Below, one piece after another: positions 1 to 9,610 of a stretch of 36,231 nucleotides of DNA. The translations under genes and the position numbers were made by a program. Source of the DNA: Chloroflexota bacterium (lineage in GTDB: Bacteria > Chloroflexota > Anaerolineae > J102); assembly GCA_013151415.1 (NCBI GenBank), contig JAADII010000007.1:1-36231 (forward strand). The letters are read 5' to 3'. Each line of letters opens with the position of its first letter. The stretch's first letter is position 1. Below the pieces are notes generated by a model. The model saw only the letters and a list, made by a program, of their open reading frames with translations. It made no database searches and was not told the origin of the DNA.

Positions 1-484
1 CATCCTTGGCCGCCTTCACCGCCGGCACAATCTGGTCGCCGGCATTGTTGGATATCATGATCGCATCCATCCCTTGCGTGGCCGCCGTCGTTACAATGTC
101 GATCTGCCCCGCCACGCTATTCTCAGGCGTCGGACCAAGAAACTCCAGTTTGCCGGGATTTTGTAATTCAGCGTGCGCTTCCTGAGCGCCTTCATTGGCC
201 TGATCAAACACGAGAATGCCCAGGAACTTGGGCAGCAAGACCATGTTGGCCTCTATGCCAGGCTTGGGCTTGACGACCTCGCCGCCTGGGGTTTCGGGCA
301 TTGCTTCTTTGGTTGGCTCCTCCTTGGGCGCTTCCGTGGGCGGTGGAGCCGTTGTAGGTTCTTCCTTTGCCGGGGGTTGTGTTGGCTGCGCAGGAGCCGT
401 TGTGGGCTCGGCCGCGCCGGCGCACGCGGCCAACAGCAGCGCGACCAACAGCAAAACGATCATCGAGCGGAGATGCTTTTTCAT
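1..484 (-). CDS. CUT2 ABC importer, substrate-binding lipoprotein (3' end outside window)
   Basis: Partial gene running off the left edge; about 161 residues are visible. It starts at ATG 484 behind a strong AAAGGAGGACAAG ribosome site. The N-terminus is a lipoprotein signal (MKKHLRSM, hydrophobic core, lipobox LLAAC), followed by a Pro/Thr/Glu-rich linker of roughly 50 residues and then the start of a periplasmic-binding fold ([20 protein letters not shown], then [15 protein letters not shown] and [11 protein letters not shown]). The GPT-x-x-S-x-x-x-Q pattern followed by a GxDAI strand is typical of the LsrB/RhaS branch of sugar-binding proteins (family knowledge). It is last in the leftward operon after the ATPase and two permeases. 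It should capture a sugar (rhamnose or AI-2-like) at the outer face of the membrane; the exact ligand cannot be read from this fragment. Confidence 0.9.
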   Translation of the reverse strand, partial: MKKHLRSMIVLLLVALLLAACAGAAEPTTAPAQPTQPPAKEEPTTAPPPTEAPKEEPTKEAMPETPGGEVVKPKPGIEANMVLLPKFLGILVFDQANEGAQEAHAELQNPGKLEFLGPTPENSVAGQIDIVTTAATQGMDAIMISNNAGDQIVPAVKAAKD

Positions 485-617
485 TCTTGTCCTCCTTTGA
501 GAAACGATGAAAAAAAGGTTGGAGAGGGTGTGAATTTATGAAACGGGTTTTGTGTGAACCGGATGCTCGCCTTTAGAAAAGCGGCGCCATGAAAGAGAAA
601 AATAAACGCGGCAGGGT

Positions 618-1622
618 TCAGGGCATTTGCACCGCTTCCTCGCCAGATGACGAGCGATACCGTCGCCGCCGCCAGAGTTCTTGCACGCGCTGCGCCAGGT
701 TTGGAAGAAGAACAGAGAGGATGAGCAAAATGCCAATGACGCCGGTTTGAAGATGACCGGTGAGATTGAGCAAAGACATGCCATTCCGAAGATTGAGGAT
801 GATCAAAATGGAAAGAAGCACGCCGAAAATCGAGCCGGAGCCGCCAAAAATGCTCACGCCGCCCAATAAAACCATGGTGATAATATCCAGCTCGAAACCC
901 AATGCGGTGTCTCCTCGCACAGCGCCCAAACGAGCGGCAAACAAAATCCCCGCCATGCCGGAAATCAATCCTGAAAAGGTGAATAGTATCAACTTGATGC
1001 GACGAACATTAATGCCCGAGTAACGCGCCACCTCTCGATTGTTCCCAATCACATAAACATAGCGCCCAAATCCAGAATATTGCAGGATGATGATGGCGAG
1101 CGCGGCGAGAATCACGAACAAAATCAGGGCGAAGGGCAAGGGGCCGATCAGGCCCTGTTGGCCCAAGTTGTTGAACCATTCTGGAAAATCGCCGAAGGAT
1201 TTATCCTCCATGAACACGCGCGCGCCGCCCCGATACATGATCATGGTGGCCAGGGTCACCACCAACGAGGGCAAGCCCACATAGGCGATCCAGAATCCAT
1301 TGAATGCTCCGGCCAACGCGCCCATCAGAAACGCCGTGGCCAAGGCCAGGGCAAAGGGATGGCCCGCGTGATTCATCCAGGCCAACACCGCCGCGGTCAG
1401 CCCCATGGTCGAAGCCACTGAAAGATCGATCTCCGCGTTGATGATGATGAAGGCCATAATCAGCGCCACGATGATTTTTTCGATGGACAACTCGAAAAGA
1501 TTGATCCAATTATTCACTTGCAGATACTCGGGCGCCAGTGTGCTATTGAAAATGACAATCATGGTCAGCAGAGCCAGCAAAAAGCCCTCCCATCCCTTCA
1601 GAGCCTTGATGATCTTAGCCAT
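618..1622 (-). CDS. CUT2 ABC importer permease (second of pair)
   Basis: 334-residue polytopic membrane protein of the RbsC/BPD_transp_2 family (ribose, rhamnose and AI-2 importers). Family hallmarks seen are [17 protein letters not shown] near residue 60, the conserved [14 protein letters not shown] segment, and the cytoplasmic loop [18 protein letters not shown], which docks with the ATPase; about 8-10 hydrophobic helices are visible. It starts at ATG 1622, overlapping the preceding permease by 8 bases, so the two are translationally coupled. It forms the membrane channel with that permease as a heterodimer. A 133-base gap separates it from the binding-protein gene. By gene order (ATPase, permease, permease, binding protein) it corresponds to LsrD or its rhamnose-system equivalent. 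Confidence 0.92.
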   Translation of the reverse strand: MAKIIKALKGWEGFLLALLTMIVIFNSTLAPEYLQVNNWINLFELSIEKIIVALIMAFIIINAEIDLSVASTMGLTAAVLAWMNHAGHPFALALATAFLMGALAGAFNGFWIAYVGLPSLVVTLATMIMYRGGARVFMEDKSFGDFPEWFNNLGQQGLIGPLPFALILFVILAALAIIILQYSGFGRYVYVIGNNREVARYSGINVRRIKLILFTFSGLISGMAGILFAARLGAVRGDTALGFELDIITMVLLGGVSIFGGSGSIFGVLLSILIILNLRNGMSLLNLTGHLQTGVIGILLILSVLLPNLAQRVQELWRRRRYRSSSGEEAVQMP

Positions 1623-2673
1623 GACTCACCCCCTCGATAGGATGCTCGTCCCGGCGTCCGGAGATGGCCATGTCCTTTCTGGCCCACAGGCGCTTCAAAC
1701 GATTCATCACCACCGCATCCAAAGCCACCGACATCAAGATCAAGAACCCGAGCAAAAAGTCTCGCCAAAACTCACTGATAGCCATCCACCGGATCAGGCT
1801 TTGGTCGAGAATATTGATGAGCGTTGCGCCGAGCAAAGCGCCAAGCATGGTGCCCGAGCCGCCAAAAATGTTGACGCCGCCCACAACCACCGCGCCCACA
1901 GCCGCAAATTCCAACCCCAATCCTGCAACCACGGTAATGGTGCCAAAACGAGCCAGAAACATGAACCCGGCTAGTCCTGACAACGCGCCCGAAAGCAAAA
2001 AGGCCATAAACACGATGCGCTTCGAAGGAATGCCGGCCATTTCCGCCGCTTCTGAATTGGAGCCAATGGCATAAAGCCGCCGACCATACGAAGTGTATTT
2101 GAGAATGAAATGAAATAGCAATACGACGGCCAAGGCCAGCGCCACCATCACCCGAAAATCAAGCTTTCCGATGCTAAAAACATTCATACGCGGCAGTTCG
2201 AGAATCCATTCGGGCAGATTGGCCGTAAGCACAGTTTGCGCGCCCGAAAACTGAACCAGAGCCGAACGGTAAATGGCCAATGTGCCCAGGGTGACAATAA
2301 TCGAGGGCACGCCGCCATAAGCCACCAAAGCGCCATTGATAAGCCCCATGATCAAACCCATGCCGATGGCGATAAAGACAATGAGCAGAGGCGGCATGTC
2401 GTTGTTATGAGCCAGTATCTGACCGCCAAAATAAGCGGTAAAGCCAACGATGGAGCCAATGGATAGATCGATGTTCGCGGTGAGCACCACCAGCGTCTGA
2501 GCCACGGCCAACACGGCAATAATGGCCACGCTGGTGGAGACGCGATTGAAAAAACGGGGGCTGAAATAATTTTGAATCTGGGTGCTGAAGAAAAACATCA
2601 TCAGCAAAATTAATATGAAGAGCACCAACTCGCGCAGTTGCTCAGGCTGGAAATGGCGCATCAATCGACTCAT
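1615..2673 (-). CDS. CUT2 ABC importer permease (first of pair)
   Basis: 352-residue integral membrane protein of the RbsC/BPD_transp_2 family. Visible signatures are [20 protein letters not shown] (family NIDLSVG motif), [20 protein letters not shown], and the loop [18 protein letters not shown] that contacts the ATPase. The start ATG at 2673 shares bases with the stop of the ATPase gene (ATGA overlap), and its stop overlaps the next permease, so three transporter genes form a tight translational unit. It builds the inner-membrane pore for sugar uptake together with the neighbouring permease. Two different permeases rather than one homodimer is the arrangement of the rhamnose and AI-2 (lsr) systems, unlike the ribose system. 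Confidence 0.93.
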   Translation of the reverse strand: MSRLMRHFQPEQLRELVLFILILLMMFFFSTQIQNYFSPRFFNRVSTSVAIIAVLAVAQTLVVLTANIDLSIGSIVGFTAYFGGQILAHNNDMPPLLIVFIAIGMGLIMGLINGALVAYGGVPSIIVTLGTLAIYRSALVQFSGAQTVLTANLPEWILELPRMNVFSIGKLDFRVMVALALAVVLLFHFILKYTSYGRRLYAIGSNSEAAEMAGIPSKRIVFMAFLLSGALSGLAGFMFLARFGTITVVAGLGLEFAAVGAVVVGGVNIFGGSGTMLGALLGATLINILDQSLIRWMAISEFWRDFLLGFLILMSVALDAVVMNRLKRLWARKDMAISGRRDEHPIEGVSHG

Positions 2674-4193
2674 GACGCCCCCTCCGCAACGGCGTTATTT
2701 TGTCCCATGGCCGCGGTCATGATCACCTCTTGGGTGGCCTCATCGCGCGAGAAAACGCCCATTTGCCGCCCTTCGCGCATCACAAGAATGCGATCGCACA
2801 TAGAAAGCACCTCCGGTAAATCAGAGGAGATGACAATAATGGCCAGCCCTTGCTCCGCCAGCTCATCCACCAACTGGTGAACTTCGGCCTTCGCACCCAC
2901 ATCGATGCCTCTTGTGGGTTCGTCGAGAATAAGCACTTTGGGGCCGGCGTTGAGCCATTTAGCCAGCATAACCTTTTGTTGGTTGCCGCCCGAAAGCTGA
3001 GCCACAGGCGCTTCAACGGAAGGCGCGCGGATGCTCAAACGCTCTTTGAACTTCTCGGCCACGCTTTTCTCCTTTTGGCGCTGCACCAAACCCAAGCCGT
3101 TGAGATAGCTTCTTAGCGTGGGCAAGGTGATATTTGCCGTAATGGACATGGGCAACACCAGGCCGAGCTGCCGCCGATCTTCGCTCATGTAAGCCACGCC
3201 ATGTTCGAGAGCCTGTCGCGAGGAGCGTATCTCAACCTCTTGCCCATCGAGAATGATGCGCCCCTCATCGGCCGGCTCAATGCCAAACAACGCCAAACCC
3301 ACGTCGGTGCGTCGCGAACCCACCAGGCCGGCGAAACCCAACACCTCGCCTCGCCGAACTTGAAAATGAATGCCCGAAAAAACCCCCCGCTTGCCCAAAT
3401 TTTCCACCGTGAGCGCGATGTCGCCTCGTTCGGCCGTCGTCTTGGCGAAAAATTCCTCCACCTCGCGCCCCACCATTTCTCGAATCACTTGCTCGGCGCT
3501 GACCCCTTCAGACGCGAGATGGCTGGCGATCAATTTGCCGTCTCGCAGAATGGTGATGCGGTCCGCGATCTCGAACACCTCCTCCAGGCGGTGTCCGATG
3601 AAGAGAACCGCCACCCCCTTCTTTCGCAGCCGCTCCACCAGTAGAAAGAGTTGGCGCACTTCGTGAGCCGAAAGCGAGGCCGTAGGTTCGTCCATAATCA
3701 GCACGCGCGCATCCAAAGAAATCGCCTTGGCGATTTCCACAACTTGCTGAGCCGCCAGAGTCAGGCCGCGAGCAGGTTGGCGCACATCCAGCCGAACGTC
3801 GAGCTGAGCCAATATCGCTTCGGCCCGGCGGTGCATTTCCTTCCACCGCACCAGAGGCCCAAAATCTCGATGGCTGATAAAAATATTTTCCGCCACGTTC
3901 AAATCGGGAAACACCATAGGCTCCTGATAGATGGCGGCAATGCCATACACTTGCGCTTCCTGCGAATTTCTCACCTTGATGGGCCGCCCCTCCAGTCGCA
4001 TCTCTCCCTGATCCGGCTGATAGATGCCCGTCATAATCTTGATCAGCGTGGATTTCCCGGCGCCATTCTCCCCGATCAGCGCTTGCACCTCCCCGGGATA
4101 GATGTCCAGCGACACATCATCCAACGCTTGCGTGGCGCCAAAGCGTTTTGAGATGCGTCGCAATTGCATGATGGGTTGTGAGGCAGGATTCAT
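2670..4193 (-). CDS. CUT2 ABC importer, double ATP-binding subunit (RhaT/LsrA-like)
   Basis: 507-residue tandem ATPase of the RbsA/XylG/LsrA group. Domain 1 (residues ~1-250) has Walker [10 protein letters not shown], a degenerate signature [14 protein letters not shown], Walker [12 protein letters not shown] and H-loop FIGHRLEEV. Domain 2 (~255-500) has an atypical Walker A position ([11 protein letters not shown], no GKS/T), signature [14 protein letters not shown], Walker [13 protein letters not shown] and the SSDLPEV end typical of this family. The LTLAAQQ signature and the [19 protein letters not shown] stretch resemble rhamnose-system ATPases as I know them. It starts at ATG 4193 preceded by AAAGGATG. 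First gene of the leftward operon; it energises sugar import. The missing P-loop lysine in the second site is common among CUT2 ATPases with one working site, so it need not mean inactivity. Confidence 0.93.
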   Translation of the reverse strand: MNPASQPIMQLRRISKRFGATQALDDVSLDIYPGEVQALIGENGAGKSTLIKIMTGIYQPDQGEMRLEGRPIKVRNSQEAQVYGIAAIYQEPMVFPDLNVAENIFISHRDFGPLVRWKEMHRRAEAILAQLDVRLDVRQPARGLTLAAQQVVEIAKAISLDARVLIMDEPTASLSAHEVRQLFLLVERLRKKGVAVLFIGHRLEEVFEIADRITILRDGKLIASHLASEGVSAEQVIREMVGREVEEFFAKTTAERGDIALTVENLGKRGVFSGIHFQVRRGEVLGFAGLVGSRRTDVGLALFGIEPADEGRIILDGQEVEIRSSRQALEHGVAYMSEDRRQLGLVLPMSITANITLPTLRSYLNGLGLVQRQKEKSVAEKFKERLSIRAPSVEAPVAQLSGGNQQKVMLAKWLNAGPKVLILDEPTRGIDVGAKAEVHQLVDELAEQGLAIIVISSDLPEVLSMCDRILVMREGRQMGVFSRDEATQEVIMTAAMGQNNAVAEGAS

Positions 4194-4329
4194 AGCCGTT
4201 CATCCTTTGGTAACGCAGGGCGAATGGCTCCTCTGTTTTCCGTAAATCGGTGACCGTTGCCCACGAGCGGAATCCTGATGAGGGTGCAAAAAGGGGGTGA
4301 ATATCGTGCTTGCGAGGCGTTCGTAAGGC

Positions 4330-4376
4330 ATTCTACTATAACTTTCTTTTGATGTCAAGCACTTCCGAAAGAAAGT
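4330..4376 (-). promoter_or_regulatory. Promoter and inverted-repeat operator of the CUT2 sugar importer operon
   Basis: Read on the minus strand: -35 TTGACA (4353-4358), a 17-base spacer, then -10 TAGAAT (4330-4335), an almost ideal sigma-70 promoter. A perfect 9-bp inverted repeat, ACTTTCTTT (4341-4349) and AAAGAAAGT (4368-4376), separated by 18 bases, brackets the -35 box. Its half-sites are two helical turns plus a few bases apart, as expected for a dimeric repressor or a DeoR/GntR-type regulator (inference; no regulator gene is adjacent). The predicted leader before ATG 4193 is about 130 bases. The 320-base interval 4194-4513 otherwise holds only this promoter and a divergent one for the next gene; no credible gene was seen in it. 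Confidence 0.6.
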
Positions 4377-4426
4377 AAAAACATTATATCGGATTTTCTG
4401 AACCAAACCCTGCCGCGACGCGGACT

Positions 4427-4456
4427 TTGGGTGCGCGCGAGGATTTATGCTAAACT
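4427..4456 (+). promoter_or_regulatory. Probable promoter of the secreted Thr-Pro-rich protein gene
   Basis: Extended -10 element TGC-TAAACT (TG at 4448-4449, hexamer 4451-4456) with a weak -35 TTGGGT (4427-4432), spacer 18. It points rightward, about 58 bases ahead of ATG 4514, and is divergent from the sugar importer promoter. Only the extended -10 is convincing. Confidence 0.35.
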
Positions 4457-4513
4457 AATTGCTTGCGCCCGCATCATGCGCGCGCATCACCCCCTTCATC
4501 GCGAAAAAACATC

Positions 4514-5224
4514 ATGCCCCAATGGCTCCTTCGGCTTGCGCCGCTCCCACTAATCGCTTTGTTCATTTTCTTCGCCCCGCGTCTTTTGCACGCGCAGGGC
4601 GGGTCTGGCATCAGTTATCCGCCCGAAACCGAAGTTTTGCGCGGGGTTGTGGTTATTCGCGGCACGGCTGTGCATCCGGATTTCTGGAAATATGAACTTG
4701 CGGCCGCGCCTTTCGGCACCGAAAACTGGTTCAATATCGGCGTATTTGAAACGCCCGTTCAAAGCGGAGAGCTGGGCCGGTGGGATACGCGCACCGCGCC
4801 CGACGGCACCTACACGCTGCGTCTACGCGTGGTGCGTCGCGACGGCAATTTCGATGAATATTTCGTCCGTCGCGTGCTCGTGGGCAACGCGCTTCCCACC
4901 GAGACGCCCACGCCCGAACAAACGCCCACTCCCACCGTCACCCCCACGCCCGAACCCCCCACGCCCACGCCTGTCGTAGTCACGCCCGAAATCCCCACGC
5001 CCACGCCAGCGCCCAGCCCGACCCCCACCCTGGCCATCGGAGCCGGCCCCGAAGAGCATGACGACAATCAGGAATTGGCGATAGCTCATTTGTTCGAGCG
5101 CTCGACGCAGGCGTTCTTCACAGGCGCGAAAGTCGTTTTATTCACCTTTCTTTTCATCGGCGTCTTCTTCGCCATCAAAAACATCCTCACCTGGCTCTAC
5201 TATCGATTGATCATGCGGTATTGA
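4514..5224 (+). CDS. Secreted, C-terminally anchored Thr/Pro-rich protein
   Basis: About 236 residues from ATG 4514; the open frame extends upstream to a TTG at 4463, but ATG 4514 places a clean signal peptide (basic MPQWLLR, hydrophobic core, cleavage near LLHAQG) at the N-terminus. Residues ~25-120 form a beta-rich domain (YPPETEVLRGVVVIRGTA ... FWKYELAAAP ... WDTRTAPDGTYTLRLRVVR) like the Ig-like domains common in Chloroflexota surface proteins. A linker of repeated TPTP/PEPTP units follows (~125-180), then one membrane helix near the C-terminus (KVVLFTFLFIGVFFAIK) and a short basic tail. The likely topology is an extracellular domain on a mucin-like stalk held by the C-terminal helix. Function unknown. 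pth follows after 93 bases. Confidence 0.75.
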   Translation: MPQWLLRLAPLPLIALFIFFAPRLLHAQGGSGISYPPETEVLRGVVVIRGTAVHPDFWKYELAAAPFGTENWFNIGVFETPVQSGELGRWDTRTAPDGTYTLRLRVVRRDGNFDEYFVRRVLVGNALPTETPTPEQTPTPTVTPTPEPPTPTPVVVTPEIPTPTPAPSPTPTLAIGAGPEEHDDNQELAIAHLFERSTQAFFTGAKVVLFTFLFIGVFFAIKNILTWLYYRLIMRY

Positions 5225-5249
5225 TTAAGATTACTGGTTATTGGTTGTT

Positions 5250-5264
5250 GGATATTGGATACTG
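5250..5264 (+). repeat. Dispersed intergenic repeat unit (GGATATTGG type)
   Basis: The gap before pth carries TTATTGGTTGTTGGATATTGG-like low-complexity sequence (5231-5264). Its 15-mer GGATATTGGATACTG at 5250-5264 is found exactly, reverse-complemented, at 32477-32491 next to the GTATTGGG array. This suggests both gaps carry members of one dispersed repeat family. Confidence 0.5.
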
Positions 5265-5317
5265 CGTCGCTTAGCGCAGTTGACCGGCAACTCATTGCTC
5301 CTCGACCTCCGTTCCTC

Positions 5318-5965
5318 ATGAAGCTCATCGTTGGCCTGGGTAATCCTGGTCTGCGTTATCGTAATAATCGCCACAATGTCGGCTTTCAAATCGTCGATGC
5401 GCTGGCCGCTGCGCACGGGCTGGAATTCGGCAAAGTCAAATACAAAGCCCGGCTGGCCGATGGCGTCATCGGCGATCAACGCGCGCTTTTGATCAAACCA
5501 ATGACCTACATGAATCTCAGCGGCGAGGCCGTGCAGCCGTTGGTTCATTTTTATAAGATCGACCTGGACGACCTCATGGTTGTGTACGACGACCTGGATT
5601 TGCCCCTGGGCAAGATTCGGCTGCGGCCCTTTGGCGGCGCAGGCGGCCATAATGGCATGAGGTCCATTATCCAACGTCTGGGCAGCGATCGCTTTCCGCG
5701 ACTGCGCGTGGGCATCGACCGACCTCCCGGCCGCATGGACCCCGCCGCGTATGTATTACAAGACTTTACACCCGAGGAAGAGGCCATCATGGCGCAGGTG
5801 CGCGAGCGCGCGGTGCAGGCCCTGGAATGTTGGCTGACGAATGGCATCGACGCGGCCATGAACGCGTTCAACGCGATGAAAAGCGACTTGAGCGCGGCGA
5901 AGAGAGCTTGCAGCGCACGCGCCGAGGAAGACGAACAAGACGCAGCAAACGGCCCAAACGGATAA
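5318..5965 (+). CDS. pth: Peptidyl-tRNA hydrolase
   Basis: 215 residues from ATG 5318, which gives the family N-terminus MKLIVGLGNPG; an upstream in-frame extension to 5255 is not conserved in the family. The enzyme cleaves peptidyl-tRNA released from stalled ribosomes, recycling tRNA in the cytoplasm. Active-site elements are all present: Asn9 in GLGNPG, the catalytic His19 in NRHNVGF, Asn66 in TYMNLSG, the Asp pair of VVYDDLDLP (residues 91-92) and Asn112 in GGAGGHNG. Length is slightly above the usual ~190 because of a charged C-terminal tail (ARAEEDEQDAANG). mfd starts 28 bases downstream; pth next to mfd is a widespread arrangement in bacteria. Confidence 0.97.
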   Translation: MKLIVGLGNPGLRYRNNRHNVGFQIVDALAAAHGLEFGKVKYKARLADGVIGDQRALLIKPMTYMNLSGEAVQPLVHFYKIDLDDLMVVYDDLDLPLGKIRLRPFGGAGGHNGMRSIIQRLGSDRFPRLRVGIDRPPGRMDPAAYVLQDFTPEEEAIMAQVRERAVQALECWLTNGIDAAMNAFNAMKSDLSAAKRACSARAEEDEQDAANGPNG

Positions 5966-5993
5966 GAGGGGCGACCGGTGACGCAACCAGAAA

Positions 5994-8900
5994 ATGGCCA
6001 ACAAATCATCCCACCAAGCGCTGCGCCAATCTCATCATGAGGAACGCGTCGCACCCACGGGGGCGTCGCTTCACCTGGGAGGGCTAGTCGTCCTTTTGCG
6101 CGAACGGCCCGAGTTCGCGGCCCTGCTCGAGAGCCTGATCGCGGGCGAAAGACCCGCGCATCCCCTGGGCGTTATCGCCTCGGCGCGCAGTTTTGTGGCC
6201 GCGGGCCTGGCGCTGGCGGAATGGCCCATTGCTCTGCTCACCGCGCGCAGCGAAACCGCGCGGCAAATGGCCGAGCAACTGCAAGTGTGGTTGGGGCCTG
6301 AAAGCGGCCGCGTGCATCTATTTGCCGAGCCAGACGCCCTGCCCTTTGAACGCATCCATTGGTCGCGAGAGACGCGGCAGGCCCGCCTGGCCGCGTTGGT
6401 CGCGCTGGCGTCGTGGCGGCGTCCTGGCATGCAACAAACCACACCGCCTGTGGTGGTGACTTCAGTGCGAGCGCTCATGCAACGCACCGCGCCCCCGCGC
6501 GCGTTTCGCCGTTATTTGCGCAGCCTTCGCCGCGGCGACATCATCGATATGCGCGAGCTCATCGAGCGTTGGCTACGCGCGGGCTATCGGCATGAAAGCC
6601 TGGTTGAGGCGCCGGGCCAGTTTAGCCGTCGCGGGGGCATCATCGACATCTGGCCGCCCAACGAACCCTATCCGGTGCGCATGGAGCTCTGGGGCGACGA
6701 AATCGATAGTCTGCGCCGTTTCGATCCGGCCACACAGCGCACGTTGCCTGGCGGATTCCTCGAACGCATCCTGGTGGGCCCGGGCAGCGAAGCGCTCCTC
6801 GACCGCGGCGAGGCCGCAGCCGAAAAACTGAGCCGTCTTGATCTCGGCGGTTGTCATCCGCCCGCGCAACTGGCTTTTGAAACCGCACGCGACCATTTGG
6901 CGGCAAAAACCGCGTTTGCGGGCATCGAATTTTATCTCCCCTATCTCTATGAGCAGCCGGCCACGCTATTGGATTATCTGCCCAAGGAGGGCTTGCTGCT
7001 CATCGACGCCGCGGCCGACGCGGCCGCGACCGCGCTTGATCTCGAAGGTCAGGCCCATCAAATCGAAGCTGATCTGACGGCAAGCGGCGACATCCCCGCT
7101 GGTCTGCAACGGCCTTTTCTCACCTGGGACGAACTGCGCCCTCATATCGAGAAGCGACGGCCCATCGTGCTGGGGCAAGGCAAATTGGATGGCCACATAA
7201 CCAGCGTTGGTTCGCCTTTGGGCCGGCAGTTTCATGCCGGCCCGCGCTGGGGAGGACAGCTGAAACGAGTGGTCGAACAGGTGGAGGCCATGCGCAAGGC
7301 CGGGCAGCGCATCGTATTGGTGACCAGACAGGCCGCGCGGCTCGAAGAGATATTTCACGCCCAAGGCGTCATGGTGCATGTGCAAAGCGAACTGCCCAAC
7401 CAGCCGCCCGAGGGAAGCATCAGTCTCATTCAGGGCCAGTTCGACGAGGGCTGGCGATTTGCCGACCGTTCGATCACACTCTCTTTTTTGACCGATGCAG
7501 AAATATTTGGTTGGGGCAAAGCTCGCCGACGTCGTAGCCGGCGACCGCGCGCGGCCGCGCCCGAATCCTTTTTCGCGGATATCCGCGCCGGAGACTATGT
7601 GGTGCACATGGAGCATGGCATCGGCAAATTCGTGGGCCTCACCAAAATCGAAATCGATGGCATCGAGCGGGATTATCTCCTGGTGGAGTATGCGCACAAC
7701 GATAAGCTCTATGTGCCCGTGCATCAGGCCGACCGACTGGTGCGCTATGTAGGACCGAGCGACATCGCTCCCAAGTTGCATCGCCTGGGCGGGGCCGATT
7801 GGGGATTGGTGAAGGCTCGCACCAAAAAAGCCGTGGCCGAAATCGCCGAGGAGCTGCTCGAACTCTACGCGCGACGCGAGATCGCAAGCGGACACGCGTT
7901 TTCACCCGACAGTGAATGGCAACGCGAACTCGAGGCCTCCTTTCCCTATGTAGAAACCGACGACCAATTGGTGGCCATTGAGGCCGTGAAAGAGGACATG
8001 GAGAAACCGCGGCCCATGGACCGGCTGGTGTGCGGCGATGTGGGCTATGGCAAGACCGAAGTGGCCCTGCGCGCGGCCTTCAAGGCCATTATGGACAACA
8101 AACAGGTGGCCTTGCTCGCGCCCACCACTGTGCTTGCGCAGCAACATTTCAAGACATTTCAGGAGCGATTGCGCGCGTTTCCCGTCGAGGTGCACATGCT
8201 TTCGCGATTTCGCACGCCCCGACAACAGCGCGAGACCTTGCAGGGCCTGGCCGAAGGAACCGTAGATGTGGTCATCGGCACGCATCGCCTGCTCTCCAAG
8301 GATGTGGAATTCAAGGACCTGGGCCTGCTCATCATCGACGAGGAGCAGCGTTTCGGCGTGCGTCATAAGGAGCGCATCAAGCAACTGCGCACTCAAGTGG
8401 ATGTGCTCACGCTGACGGCCACCCCGATTCCTCGCACCCTCTATATGAGCCTGACCGGCGTGCGCGATCTCAGCACCATCGACACCCCGCCGGCCGAGCG
8501 TCTTCCCATCCAGACCACGGTCGCTTTTTACGACGAAACCCTGATTCGCAACGCGATCTTGCGGGAATTGGACCGCAACGGCCAGGTTTTCTTTGTGCAC
8601 AACCGGGTGCGCGGCATCGAGCAGATGGCCAATCGCATTCGCAAGCTGGTTCCCGAAGCGCGCGTGGCCGTGGGCCACGGACAGATGCCCGAACGCGAGC
8701 TCGAGCGCACCATGCTCGAATTCGCGGAAGGGAAATACGATGTGTTGGTGTGCACCACCATCATCGAGAGCGGCCTGGATATTCCCAACGCCAACACCAT
8801 CATCATCAACCGGGCCGATACGTTCGGCCTGGCCCAGCTCTACCAGCTTCGGGGACGGGTGGGCCGCGCCGCGGTGCGGGCCTACGCTTATTTGCTCTAC

Positions 8901-9599
8901 GATAAGCATAAGCCCCTGACGCTCGAAGCGCGTCGTCGCCTTGAGGCCATCCAGGAGGCCGGGGAGCTGGGCGCAGGCTTCCGCATTGCCATGCGCGATC
9001 TGGAAATACGCGGCGCGGGCGAGCTTCTGGGCGCGCGGCAACATGGGCACATCGCCGCGGTGGGCTTTGATCTTTATGTGCGACTGTTGGCGCAGGCCAT
9101 CGAAGACCTGCGAAACGAGGGGCGTCTTCCTCAGGGCGCGCTGGATGTGGCCGCGCTCATCGAACCCATGGGCCCCACCGTGCATATGGATCTCCCCCTG
9201 GACGCAGGCTTGCCCCCCCATTACATTCAGGACGAGGCCCTGCGCTTGCAGTTGTATCGACGCATCGCCGGCCTACACACGCCAGGCGAGATAGACGAGA
9301 TGGCTCGCGAATTACGCGATCGCTTTGGCCCCCCGCCGGCCGAGGTGGAAAACCTTTTGTATCAGCTTCGGGTGAAGGTGTTGGCTTTGCGAGCGGGCGT
9401 CACCAGCATTGGCCGCGACCACGACCAGTTGGTGGTGCGCAGCGACGCGGTCGCGCGCCTCCAGCGCGAGCGTCTGCAATATCAGTTGGGCGAGGGCGTC
9501 CATGTGGGACGCACTGCGCTATGGATTCGGCTGGACGAAGAGGGGATATGGCGCGAGAGACTGCTGCGCGGGCTGGATATTTTGAGCGCGGGAACGTGA
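5994..9599 (+). CDS. mfd: Transcription-repair coupling factor Mfd
   Basis: 1201 residues, a normal family length. Mfd displaces RNA polymerase stalled at DNA lesions and recruits UvrA. Domain order as expected: UvrB-like N-terminal module (residues ~25-350, with [16 protein letters not shown] and [14 protein letters not shown]), the RNA-polymerase-interacting CarD-like domain (~525-600, [15 protein letters not shown]), the helicase motor with Walker [10 protein letters not shown] (~680), Walker [10 protein letters not shown] (~780), motif [12 protein letters not shown], motif VI RGRVGR (~955), and a C-terminal UvrA-masking domain after ~1045. The start is ATG 5994; the first ~25 residues are not conserved and a later start is possible. 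It ends 11 bases from the converging histidine-kinase gene, with no terminator hairpin visible between them. Confidence 0.97.
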   Translation: MANKSSHQALRQSHHEERVAPTGASLHLGGLVVLLRERPEFAALLESLIAGERPAHPLGVIASARSFVAAGLALAEWPIALLTARSETARQMAEQLQVWLGPESGRVHLFAEPDALPFERIHWSRETRQARLAALVALASWRRPGMQQTTPPVVVTSVRALMQRTAPPRAFRRYLRSLRRGDIIDMRELIERWLRAGYRHESLVEAPGQFSRRGGIIDIWPPNEPYPVRMELWGDEIDSLRRFDPATQRTLPGGFLERILVGPGSEALLDRGEAAAEKLSRLDLGGCHPPAQLAFETARDHLAAKTAFAGIEFYLPYLYEQPATLLDYLPKEGLLLIDAAADAAATALDLEGQAHQIEADLTASGDIPAGLQRPFLTWDELRPHIEKRRPIVLGQGKLDGHITSVGSPLGRQFHAGPRWGGQLKRVVEQVEAMRKAGQRIVLVTRQAARLEEIFHAQGVMVHVQSELPNQPPEGSISLIQGQFDEGWRFADRSITLSFLTDAEIFGWGKARRRRSRRPRAAAPESFFADIRAGDYVVHMEHGIGKFVGLTKIEIDGIERDYLLVEYAHNDKLYVPVHQADRLVRYVGPSDIAPKLHRLGGADWGLVKARTKKAVAEIAEELLELYARREIASGHAFSPDSEWQRELEASFPYVETDDQLVAIEAVKEDMEKPRPMDRLVCGDVGYGKTEVALRAAFKAIMDNKQVALLAPTTVLAQQHFKTFQERLRAFPVEVHMLSRFRTPRQQRETLQGLAEGTVDVVIGTHRLLSKDVEFKDLGLLIIDEEQRFGVRHKERIKQLRTQVDVLTLTATPIPRTLYMSLTGVRDLSTIDTPPAERLPIQTTVAFYDETLIRNAILRELDRNGQVFFVHNRVRGIEQMANRIRKLVPEARVAVGHGQMPERELERTMLEFAEGKYDVLVCTTIIESGLDIPNANTIIINRADTFGLAQLYQLRGRVGRAAVRAYAYLLYDKHKPLTLEARRRLEAIQEAGELGAGFRIAMRDLEIRGAGELLGARQHGHIAAVGFDLYVRLLAQAIEDLRNEGRLPQGALDVAALIEPMGPTVHMDLPLDAGLPPHYIQDEALRLQLYRRIAGLHTPGEIDEMARELRDRFGPPPAEVENLLYQLRVKVLALRAGVTSIGRDHDQLVVRSDAVARLQRERLQYQLGEGVHVGRTALWIRLDEEGIWRERLLRGLDILSAGT

Positions 9600-9610
9600 A
9601 GAGACGAAAA

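Noticed and set aside
1-4193. Firm assignment as an AI-2 (lsr) system
   Set aside because: Gene order fits, but the ATPase looks at least as rhamnose-like, and no lsrK, lsrR or lsrFG is in the window.
4200-4406. 68-codon frame in the leader of the sugar importer
   Set aside because: It covers the promoter and operator and its product shows no features; no ribosome site.
7902-9221. 439-codon open frame antisense to mfd
   Set aside because: It mirrors the helicase domains of mfd and has no domain or ribosome site of its own.
9600-9610. Terminator between the converging mfd and kinase genes
   Set aside because: Only 11 bases separate the genes and no hairpin is visible there.
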